Shown here: in pieces, positions 1 to 5,110 of the stretch
Numbering within the stretch: position 1 is the stretch's first letter
Layout of the letters: every line of letters begins with the position of its first letter
Assembly: GCA_034190325.1 (NCBI GenBank)
Contig: JAXHST010000078.1
Location: 1 to 8,024 of the forward strand
Direction of reading: 5' to 3'
DNA from: UBA287 sp034190325
GTDB taxonomy: Archaea; Thermoplasmatota; UBA186; UBA287
Length of the DNA stretch: 8,024 nt
Notes under the pieces: model-generated
Databases searched by the model: none
Seen by the model: the letters and a program-made list of their open reading frames with translations, nothing else
What the model was told of the DNA's origin: nothing
Program-made: the position numbers and the translations under genes

Positions 1-3
1 CTT

Positions 4-912
4 TTAGAGCATTGTCACCAGAAGATTAAATACGTACCCAACCACAACCGCGATGCCAAAAATCGTGATGATATACACAGCCAGCAACTTCTTTTTAAAC
101 ATCGCGGAAAGGAGCGCTACCTCCGGGATGCTCGCCCCGGCACCGCCTATAACGAGAGCCATCACAGCACCGATGCTTAAACCCTTCTCTATCAGTGCAA
201 AACCGATTGGAATGAGCGTTTCTGCCCTTATATACATCGGAACGCCGATAACAGCAGCGATTGGAACGACAAATGGATTATCCGCACCAGCAAACCCGGC
301 AAAAAATCCTTCTGGAACGAATCCATGGATGAAGGCACCGATCCCGGCACCGATTAGAAGATATGGAATCAGTTGTTTGAAGAGCGTCCATGCGAATCCT
401 GCAGATCGGTTAATTCTCGATTTGACATCCATATCGACCTGTAAATCCCCTCCTCCACCGACTACAGCCACAGATTTTATCTGGTCTTCAAATCCGAGCC
501 TTTTGAATATCATGCCAAGAACGACCGCAGCAATGAACGTGAGGATCACATAAATGGCCGTGATCTTCCAGCCGAGCAATACGGCAAATAGCGATACAAT
601 TATCGGATTTAAGATCGGAGAAGCGATTAAGAACGACATACAGATGCCAAAAGGTATTCCGACTTCAAGCATTCCGAGGAGGAGTGGAATCGTTGAACAA
701 CTGCAAAATGGCGTAAGAGCACCAAATCCTGCTCCAAGCATGCTCCCAGCGACTTTACTACGCCCCTCCAGGCTTTTCTTTATCCGTTCTGCGGGAAGAT
801 ACTCCTGAATCATCCCGACGATAAATGTTATAACGATGAACAGAATCGTCAATTCTAATGCTATCTGGATAAAGAACCAGCCAGCAGTGGTTAAATTCTC
901 TACAAACGTCAT
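4..912 (-). CDS. COG0701 permease (ArsP / DUF318 family)
   Basis: This is a 302-residue polytopic membrane protein with about eight hydrophobic segments. The first half carries the family signature TPFCSCSTIP, with Cys70 and Cys72 at the start of a membrane helix. The second half has the matching GVPMYIRAE and GGAGASIPE segments, and a hydrophilic Gly-rich loop (about residues 140-170) separates the halves. Family knowledge: characterised ArsP members export trivalent organoarsenicals, while many COG0701 proteins have no known substrate. The gene directly follows the ArsR gene with one base between stop and start, and a purine-rich AGGGGTAAG lies before the ATG inside the end of arsR. I infer export of arsenic or another thiol-reactive ion under ArsR control. 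The family is firm; the substrate is not. The gene is complete, ending in TAA at the window edge. Confidence 0.88.
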   Translation of the reverse strand: MTFVENLTTAGWFFIQIALELTILFIVITFIVGMIQEYLPAERIKKSLEGRSKVAGSMLGAGFGALTPFCSCSTIPLLLGMLEVGIPFGICMSFLIASPILNPIIVSLFAVLLGWKITAIYVILTFIAAVVLGMIFKRLGFEDQIKSVAVVGGGGDLQVDMDVKSRINRSAGFAWTLFKQLIPYLLIGAGIGAFIHGFVPEGFFAGFAGADNPFVVPIAAVIGVPMYIRAETLIPIGFALIEKGLSIGAVMALVIGGAGASIPEVALLSAMFKKKLLAVYIITIFGIAVVVGYVFNLLVTML

Positions 913-913
913 A

Positions 914-1309
914 TTACTTACCCCTCAACAACTTCACCTGATTTATCATCTCGATTACCGCCCCATCCGATAGCCTATAATACGACCACTTTCCATCCTT
1001 CCGCTCCTTTACCAACCCGGCATCCTTTAAAATGGAGAGGTGATGAGATATGGAAGATTGGGGCCTGTTCAATGCGATCATCATCTCGCAAACGCAGCGT
1101 TCTCCCTCTCTCAAAAACTTCAGGATTGCGAGGCGACATGGATCCCCCATCGCCTTTAAAATATCGACCTCCGCATCTAAATCATCGTCTTCTATCACTT
1201 TTGTAAGCGACCGAAGTTTTTTAACGGCACATTTAGCCTCATCCACATCGCCCATCAATCTCGCCAATCTGTCGGTAGCGTCTTCACGCACTCCTGCTTC
1301 TAAACTCAT
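914..1309 (-). CDS. ArsR-family metal(loid)-responsive repressor
   Basis: This is a 131-residue winged-helix regulator. The helix-turn-helix core, about residues 48-115, reads AMGDPCRLAILKFL, then CVCE, then the recognition segment RPQSSISHHLSILKDAGLV and the wing KDGKWSYYRL. Cys72 and Cys74 match the first two Cys of the ELCVCDLC metalloid site of classical ArsR; the third is Met77 here. Cys58 or Cys27 might supply another thiolate. An N-terminal extension of about 45 charged residues precedes the domain. I chose the ATG at 1309 because AGGTGA (1319-1314) sits 4 bases before it; an upstream in-frame ATG at 1330 would overlap the zinc-ribbon gene. Family members leave DNA when they bind As(III), Sb(III) or soft metals, so it probably represses its own cassette. 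Confidence 0.9.
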   Translation of the reverse strand: MSLEAGVREDATDRLARLMGDVDEAKCAVKKLRSLTKVIEDDDLDAEVDILKAMGDPCRLAILKFLREGERCVCEMMIALNRPQSSISHHLSILKDAGLVKERKDGKWSYYRLSDGAVIEMINQVKLLRGK

Positions 1310-1320
1310 CTCTTCACCTG

Positions 1321-1482
1321 CTAGCAACAACCACCGCTATCTCCTTCGCCTCCTCCCTGGGAGAGCAGGCTACGCCAGTTCTTTCCCCAGCACTCGCTGC
1401 ACAGGTATATATTTCCAAGATCTCGATGGCTTGCTAGAAGTAGCGGCACATCTTCCTTACCACACATCTCACATTTAGTCAT
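1321..1482 (-). CDS. 53-residue zinc-ribbon protein with C-terminal Cys-Cys
   Basis: This short reading frame encodes 53 residues. It begins MTKCEMCGKEDV and holds two CxxC knuckles, Cys4/Cys7 and Cys28/Cys31 (LCSECW), a classic small zinc-ribbon arrangement with about 20 residues between the pairs. A Gly-rich tail follows and the protein ends GGCC at Cys52-Cys53. A GAGGT ribosome binding site (1495-1491) lies 8 bases before the ATG. The stop codon sits just before the ArsR ribosome binding site, and 21 bases separate this gene from the upstream CCGG-protein gene, so it fits neatly in the operon. I do not recognise a named family. The terminal vicinal thiols are outside the zinc ribbon and could bind As(III) or a soft metal, which makes a chaperone or sensor role plausible but unproven. 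Confidence 0.8.
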   Translation of the reverse strand: MTKCEMCGKEDVPLLLASHRDLGNIYLCSECWGKNWRSLLSQGGGEGDSGGCC

Positions 1483-1503
1483 ATCAACATACCTCGATTT
1501 GTC

Positions 1504-1821
1504 TTATTTCTTTCTGCTCTCGTAATACTTTCGATACTCCCTCAAGAACGCTTCTTTATACGCATCCTCACTACCTTCCTCAATGGGGTTCATTTGCCCA
1601 AGTGCAGCGATCAATTCGTCCCCGGTCAAATCCTCTGGCTTATTTCCGGCATAATAGTATCCCTCTAATGTCTCGTCTAATCCCTTTATTCCAATCTTTT
1701 TGCCGCCCACATCAATCTGCCGCACGCTAACGATCCTTCGACCACCGCAACAACTGCTGTCACCGGAGAGCCTTTTAAAGAAGCTTTTTTCTTCGTCCTT
1801 TTTTTCCTCATCATTTTTCAT
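1504..1821 (-). CDS. small acidic CCGG-motif protein, first gene of the ars-like cassette
   Basis: This is a 105-residue soluble protein with no signal peptide or membrane segment. Residues 1-20 are highly charged (Lys/Glu). Cys24-Cys25 follow in SSCCGGRR, then a short beta-like segment IVSVRQIDVGGKKIGIKGLDE (27-50). The C-terminal half is helical and charged and ends LREYRKYYESRKK. Cys24 and Cys25 are its only cysteines. It is the promoter-proximal gene of the four-gene cassette, 21 bases before the zinc-ribbon gene. A GGGGGT (1835-1830) about 8 bases before the ATG could serve as ribosome binding site. I believe similar small CC-containing proteins accompany COG0701 permeases elsewhere, but I cannot name the family. 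A role in binding a thiol-reactive ion and passing it to the permease is inference from the vicinal cysteines and context. Confidence 0.8.
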   Translation of the reverse strand: MKNDEEKKDEEKSFFKRLSGDSSCCGGRRIVSVRQIDVGGKKIGIKGLDETLEGYYYAGNKPEDLTGDELIAALGQMNPIEEGSEDAYKEAFLREYRKYYESRKK

Positions 1822-1856
1822 GGTTTTTTACCCCCGTCATATGAATGAACTTGGAT

Positions 1857-1867
1857 ATGTATAAAGT
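1857..1867 (-). promoter_or_regulatory. TATA-like promoter of the four-gene cassette
   Basis: On the minus strand this reads ACTTTATACAT, an archaeal TATA-like box. A start about 26 bases downstream would fall near 1837 and leave a leader of about 15 bases, which contains the GGGGGT ribosome binding site. A weak inverted repeat, CATAT (1838-1842) and ATATG (1855-1859), lies between the box and the likely start and is a possible ArsR operator. Confidence 0.5.
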
Positions 1868-1882
1868 TTTGCACAAGAATAT

Positions 1883-1935
1883 TGAAAACGAATCCATTGT
1901 CTGAAAAGATTATTTTCATTACGACCGCAATGAAA
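1883..1935. repeat. cluster of TGAAA(A) half-sites in inverted arrangement
   Basis: TGAAAA occurs at 1883-1888 and 1902-1907, its complement TTTTCA at 1913-1918, and ATGAAA at 1930-1935. These form two overlapping inverted repeats: TGAAAA/TTTTCA with a 5-base spacer and TTTCATT/AATGAAA (1914-1920 and 1929-1935) with an 8-base spacer. The group lies just upstream of the cassette TATA box, where an activator could bind. The region is AT-rich, so chance is possible. Confidence 0.35.
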
Positions 1936-2107
1936 GAACGAACTGATAAACGCCAGGATCAGCTAACACTTTGCTCTTTCTATGATTGATTTGTCAGCCT
2001 CGCCCAGGCCAGCGATGATGAAACGTTACGCCTCTTTCAGGGGCTTAAAAAGATCTGTTGAAAAGAAGGTTTATCATCAGATTTTTAGATAGTGCCATTT
2101 TGTGGAA

Positions 2108-2118
2108 AATTTTTTATG
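2108..2118 (+). promoter_or_regulatory. TATA-like box for the hmgA operon
   Basis: The AT-rich motif AATTTTTTATG is centred about 25 bases before the ATG at 2138. No ribosome binding site precedes that ATG. Both facts fit a leaderless archaeal transcript starting at or beside the start codon, and they argue against the alternative GTG start at 2102, which lies upstream of the box. Confidence 0.45.
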
Positions 2119-2137
2119 CAACAGATCAATAACCCAT

Positions 2138-3376
2138 ATGGAAAAAACATCAAAGCTCTCTGGTTTTTACAAGCTGAGTGTGGAGGAGAGAAGAAAAAAG
2201 CTGGCCGAAATGCTGGAGCTTGGCGAAGAGGAGCTCAGAGCGGCACTCACTATCGAGAGCGCTGACAGGATGATTGAGAACACCATAGCCCTCATGCAGC
2301 TCCCATTGGGCATAGCAACGAACTTCACCATAAACGGTAAGGACTATCTCATACCAATGGTGATAGAGGAGCCGAGCGTTGTTGCTGCTGCGAGCAATAT
2401 CGCAAGGATGACAAAAGGTTTCCATGCTACAGGGGATGAGCCTGTGATGATAGGGCAGATCCAGATAACAGATGTGAAGGATCCTTTCGCAGCAAAGGTC
2501 AGGGTGATTGAGAGGAAAAAAGAGATCATCGAAAGAGCAAACCAGTGCGATCCGGTCCTTGTTGGACTCGGTGGTGGAGTAAAGGACGTAGAAGCAAGGG
2601 TCATAGATACGCCCTCTGGACCAATGCTCATAGTCCATTTGCTGGTTAATGTAAAGGATGCCATGGGAGCTAATGCTGTTAACACGATGTGCGAGACCGT
2701 TGCTCCATTCGTCGCAGAGATCGCTCAGGGAAGATACTTGCTGCGCATAATCTCAAATCTTGCGATGCGCAGGCTGGCAAGAGCATGGGCGGTCTTTGAT
2801 AAGGATATGCTGGGTGGTGAAGAAGTTGTTGATGGCATTATAAAAGCATTCGAGTTCGCAAATGCTGATCCCTTCAGGTGCGCCACCCACAATAAGGGCA
2901 TGATGAACGGGATAGATGCTCTTGTTATTGCTACAGGCAATGATTTCAGGGCTATTGAAGCTGGTGCGCACACCTATGCCTCCCTAGGCGGCTATCATTC
3001 CCTGACCCAGTATTCAAAGAATGAGGATGGGGACCTTGTAGGATCGATAGAGCTGCCGATAGCCTGCGGCACGATAGGTGGAGCAACTTCCAGCAATCCC
3101 GTCGCAAAGCTCTCATTGAAGATCCTGGGCGTAGAAAGCTCCCAGGAGCTTGCATGTGTGATGGCTTCTCTAGGCCTGGCTCAGAACCTCGCTGCTCTGA
3201 GAGCCCTTGCCTCTGAGGGCATACAGCGGGGGCATATGGAGCTTCATGCACGGAACATAGCCATAATGGCTGGGGCAGTTGAAAAGGAGATAGACGTTGT
3301 TGCGGAGAGGATGGCAAACGAGAAAAAAGTGAGGGTGGACAGAGCAAAGGAGATCTTAGAAGAGCTGAGGAAGTAG
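2138..3376 (+). CDS. hmgA: class II 3-hydroxy-3-methylglutaryl-CoA reductase
   Basis: This 412-residue enzyme reduces HMG-CoA to mevalonate, the committed step to archaeal isoprenoid lipids. It aligns by eye with the class II enzyme of Pseudomonas mevalonii along its whole length: N-terminal SGFYKLSVEERR, ENTIALMQLPLG, the catalytic Glu in IEEPSVVAAAS (Glu77 or Glu78), LGGGVKD, the coenzyme motif DAMGAN (from Asp174), catalytic Lys253 in THNKGMMNG, Asp269 in TGNDFRA and His366 in RGHMELHARN. Asp138 may match P. mevalonii Asp146, which favours NADH; that mapping is tentative. The ATG start at 2138 gives the usual class II N-terminus, while a GTG at 2102 would add 12 unconserved residues. It heads the five-gene operon, with the next ATG immediately after its stop codon. 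Class II enzymes occur in some archaea such as Archaeoglobus and in some bacteria. Confidence 0.95.
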   Translation: MEKTSKLSGFYKLSVEERRKKLAEMLELGEEELRAALTIESADRMIENTIALMQLPLGIATNFTINGKDYLIPMVIEEPSVVAAASNIARMTKGFHATGDEPVMIGQIQITDVKDPFAAKVRVIERKKEIIERANQCDPVLVGLGGGVKDVEARVIDTPSGPMLIVHLLVNVKDAMGANAVNTMCETVAPFVAEIAQGRYLLRIISNLAMRRLARAWAVFDKDMLGGEEVVDGIIKAFEFANADPFRCATHNKGMMNGIDALVIATGNDFRAIEAGAHTYASLGGYHSLTQYSKNEDGDLVGSIELPIACGTIGGATSSNPVAKLSLKILGVESSQELACVMASLGLAQNLAALRALASEGIQRGHMELHARNIAIMAGAVEKEIDVVAERMANEKKVRVDRAKEILEELRK

Positions 3377-4078
3377 ATGGAAAGATACTCAAGACAGCTA
3401 AAGCTCATTGGTAGAGATAAGCAAAAAAAGATTGCCGGGAGCACAGTTACCGTTATCGGGGCCGGAGGGCTGGGATCATCTGCCCTCCTTTACCTTGCTG
3501 CAGCGGGTGTGGGCAGGATAAGGATAGTGGACTGTGAGAGGGTAGAGCTATCAAACCTGAACAGGCAGGTGATCTATACGGAAAAAGACGTGGGAAAGAA
3601 AAAGAGCGCCGCTGCCGCAAAGAGACTGATGAGGTTAAACGGAGAGATATCTGTGGAGGCAATGGATATCAAGGTTGATGCAGGAAACGCCAGAGAGACC
3701 ATAAAAGGGAGTGATGTTGTTCTTGATTGCCTCGATAACTGGGGAGCGAGGTTTGTTGTGAACAGAGCATGCGTTGAAGAAAAGATCCCCCTCATACATG
3801 GAGCTGTTGAGGATATGTGCGGGCAGCTGATGGTAGTTAGACCAGAGGGGCCATGTCTCGCATGCGTTTTTTCTGAAAGACTATCCGCAGAAAAGAGAGA
3901 ACTCGATGTTATAGGCTTTACTCCAGGAGTTGTTGGCTGCATGGAGGGGATGGAAGCAATCAAGATCATAACGGGAAAAGAGAGCCTGAGGGATGAGCTT
4001 TTGCTCATGGATCTTGAAACGGATGAGTTTCAGAAGATAAGGATAGCAAAAAAAGAGGGATGCGAGGTCTGTGGATGA
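3377..4078 (+). CDS. MoeB/ThiF-family E1-like adenylyltransferase
   Basis: This 233-residue protein belongs to the E1-like enzymes that adenylate the C-terminal glycine of a ubiquitin-fold partner (MoaD, ThiS or an archaeal SAMP). Visible motifs are the nucleotide loop GAGGLGSS (28-35), Asp52, SNLNRQ with the catalytic Arg63 (59-64), Lys76, the DCLDN motif with Asp120, and a zinc site of two CxxC pairs, Cys160/Cys163 and Cys229/Cys232. There is no rhodanese domain. The crossover loop before TPGVVG (about 165-182) lacks the cysteine that ThiF and UbaA-type enzymes use for thioester or persulfide chemistry; Cys188 lies further on. It starts one base after the hmgA stop, with GAGG 7 bases before the ATG, and overlaps moaE. 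With moaE next door, activation of MoaD for molybdopterin synthesis is the likeliest role. Confidence 0.88.
   Translation: MERYSRQLKLIGRDKQKKIAGSTVTVIGAGGLGSSALLYLAAAGVGRIRIVDCERVELSNLNRQVIYTEKDVGKKKSAAAAKRLMRLNGEISVEAMDIKVDAGNARETIKGSDVVLDCLDNWGARFVVNRACVEEKIPLIHGAVEDMCGQLMVVRPEGPCLACVFSERLSAEKRELDVIGFTPGVVGCMEGMEAIKIITGKESLRDELLLMDLETDEFQKIRIAKKEGCEVCG
4064..4068 (+). promoter_or_regulatory. ribosome binding site deciding the moaE start
   Basis: GAGGT lies 6 bases before the ATG at 4075 and inside the end of the E1-like gene. It supports that ATG over the in-frame ATG at 4060, which would start upstream of it. The chosen ATG overlaps the preceding TGA stop as ATGA, a common arrangement for translational coupling. 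Confidence 0.7.
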
Positions 4079-4452
4079 TCTGGATTTCATTGGCAGAAAA
4101 AGTTGACTATCAGGAAGAAGTGGAGAGGGTTAAAGATCCTGAGGCGGGGGCTGTTGTTGCATTCATTGGCACGGTGAGAAGCGAGAGGCACAGGGTAAAG
4201 GCTCTCGTGTATGAGCACTATGAAGGAATGGCAGAGAAGGCCCTCAGAGAGATAGCGGAAGAGGCCTGCACAGGATTCAGTATCCTGAACGTATCGATAG
4301 TCCATAGCTATGGCATTGTTGAAGCTGGTGAGATTGCGGTGGTTGTAGCGGTCTCTTCAGCGCACAGAAAAGAGGCTTTTGAGGCCTGCAGCTGGATCAT
4401 GGACAGGATAAAAGAGAGAGTACCAATATGGAAAGAAGTTATAAATGAATAA
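4075..4452 (+). CDS. moaE: molybdopterin synthase catalytic subunit MoaE
   Basis: This 125-residue protein is the large subunit of molybdopterin synthase, which with thiocarboxylated MoaD puts the dithiolene sulfurs into precursor Z. Family features are FIGTVR with Arg35, LVYEHYEGMAEKAL (44-57), VSSAHRKEAFEA (93-104) and the C-terminal DRIKERVPIWKE. Lys113 and Lys120 keep the 7-residue spacing of E. coli Lys119 and Lys126, the active-site lysines. Differences from the E. coli protein: the loop after TVR is about two residues shorter, the usual His-Arg of the HRIG motif is His77-Ser78, and the C-terminal tail is about 20 residues shorter. It overlaps the E1-like gene by ATGA, so the two are probably made together. 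No MoaD gene is present in the window. Confidence 0.92.
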   Translation: MIWISLAEKVDYQEEVERVKDPEAGAVVAFIGTVRSERHRVKALVYEHYEGMAEKALREIAEEACTGFSILNVSIVHSYGIVEAGEIAVVVAVSSAHRKEAFEACSWIMDRIKERVPIWKEVINE

Positions 4453-4466
4453 GAATATATTAGAGC

Positions 4467-4706
4467 ATGAAAGAGGGATTTATTGTTTCAAACAAGGTGC
4501 GAAAAACGATTTTTTCCGCTGTAGCCAGCGGTGCAGACAGCATAGAGCAGATAGCAAAAAAAGAGCGCCTTATGCTTGCCCAGGCTCAAAGAGCCCTCAA
4601 AGATCTCACGGACAACGAGCTGATAGAAGAGAAGGATGGGAAGCTCCGTCTCACAGAAGAGGGGGAGAAAACACTGCAGACGATGAAAAAAGAAAGAATG
4701 ATATGA
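4467..4706 (+). CDS. winged helix-turn-helix protein, likely regulatory half of a split RbkR
   Basis: This 79-residue protein is a single winged helix-turn-helix domain. Helices run from about residue 9 to 19 and 25 to 32, the recognition helix is about 37-50 (LAQAQRALKDLTDNEL), and the wing is IEEKDGKLRLTEEGEKTL. No cysteines or ligand domain are visible. It starts 14 bases after moaE and ends inside the riboflavin kinase start. In many archaea a domain of this type is fused to the N-terminus of riboflavin kinase to form RbkR, a flavin-gene regulator and kinase. Position, order and domain type therefore suggest that this is the detached regulatory half. A run of six A (4686-4691) lies just before the junction. 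No strong ribosome binding site precedes the ATG, so it is probably read through from moaE. Confidence 0.78.
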   Translation: MKEGFIVSNKVRKTIFSAVASGADSIEQIAKKERLMLAQAQRALKDLTDNELIEEKDGKLRLTEEGEKTLQTMKKERMI

Positions 4707-5104
4707 TGAACAGAGCAAAAGAAAAAATCAGGATCAAAGGCGTGGTTACCGGAGGGTTGAAGGAGGGGCAATATTTTCTTTTGAGAGAAGGTTATACAAA
4801 ACAGATAAGGGAAAAGCTGGGTTTTATACCCTATCCCGGAACACTCAACATAAGGACAAAAGTTAGAGTTAGATTACCAGAAAAACCAGCATGTGTCCTG
4901 GAGGGCTTTTCGGAGGAAGGAGAGAGGTATGGTGATGTCCTTTGTTACGAAGCAGTGCTCCTGCACAATGAAAAAAAGGTAAAGTGCTTTGTGGTAAGGC
5001 CTCTGCTCTCCAGCGAGAAAGAGGTTATAGAGGTAATGCATGAAAAGAGGCTGAGAAGCATGCTTGGTTTAGAGGATGAGGATGAGGTTGAGCTCTGGCT
5101 CTGA
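4703..5104 (+). CDS. ribK: CTP-dependent archaeal riboflavin kinase
   Basis: This 133-residue enzyme phosphorylates riboflavin to FMN using CTP, unlike the ATP enzymes of bacteria and eukaryotes. The family (DUF120, type protein MJ0056) shows as IKGVVTGGLKEGQYFLL (11-27), the near-invariant GFIPYPGTLNIR (40-51), the strand FVVRP (96-100) and the C-terminal LRSMLGLEDEDEVEL. The length matches the single-domain MJ0056 of about 136 residues. Two adjacent ATG codons, 4703 and 4706, can start it; the first overlaps the stop of the winged-helix gene as ATGA, so translation is probably coupled. Upstream in-frame codons back to 4445 only read the winged-helix gene in another frame and were left out. 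It is the last gene of the operon and converges on the minus-strand gene with one base between their stop codons. Confidence 0.92.
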   Translation: MMNRAKEKIRIKGVVTGGLKEGQYFLLREGYTKQIREKLGFIPYPGTLNIRTKVRVRLPEKPACVLEGFSEEGERYGDVLCYEAVLLHNEKKVKCFVVRPLLSSEKEVIEVMHEKRLRSMLGLEDEDEVELWL

Positions 5105-5110
5105 GCTAAC
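5087..5110. terminator. hairpin spanning the convergent stop codons, possible terminator
   Basis: AGCTC (5091-5095) pairs with GAGCT (5103-5107) around a 7-base loop, and GTT (5087-5089) with AAC (5108-5110) extends the stem past one bulged base. It covers the stop codons of both ribK and the minus-strand gene. On the plus strand TTCTTCT follows directly, giving weak terminator character. The stem is short, so this is tentative. Confidence 0.35.

Larger units (their letters stand above)
1822..2137. other. divergent intergenic region between cassette and hmgA operon
   Basis: This 316-base stretch separates two divergent operons. It holds the cassette promoter at its left end, a cluster of TGAAA half-sites at 1883-1935 and the hmgA TATA-like box at its right end. 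Between about 1940 and 2100 I see no convincing gene, RNA or repeat. A 36-codon frame at 1982-2092 lacks a ribosome binding site and any recognisable feature. Confidence 0.6.

Noticed and set aside
53..808. Plus-strand open frames opposite the permease
   Set aside because: They are antisense to a clear membrane-protein gene with the family motif FCSCS and show no motif of their own.
1310..1330. ATG at 1330 as the ArsR start
   Set aside because: It would overlap the zinc-ribbon gene and lie upstream of the AGGTGA site that is well placed for the ATG at 1309.
1944..2076. TGATAAAC and GTTTATCA as an inverted repeat framing the intergenic region
   Set aside because: The 8-base arms are over 115 bases apart with no other sign of a mobile element or attachment site, so chance is the simpler explanation.
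1982..2092. 36-codon plus-strand frame in the divergent intergenic region
   Set aside because: No ribosome binding site, no promoter at a suitable distance, no recognisable domain; a frame this short is expected by chance.
2102..2137. GTG start extending HMG-CoA reductase by 12 residues
   Set aside because: The extra residues match nothing at the class II N-terminus, and the TATA-like box lies downstream of the GTG; the ATG at 2138 fits a leaderless start.
4060..4074. ATG at 4060 as the moaE start
   Set aside because: It precedes the GAGGT site at 4064-4068, which is correctly spaced for the ATG at 4075.
4452..4462. AATATATTA before the winged-helix gene as an internal promoter
   Set aside because: It is only about 10 bases from the ATG, too close for a TATA box serving that start, and no alternative start fits 26 bases downstream.
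4445..4702. Upstream extension of riboflavin kinase by 86 residues
   Set aside because: This stretch is the winged-helix gene read in another frame; it is rich in Arg, Cys and His with no family resemblance, and the kinase domain is complete from 4703.
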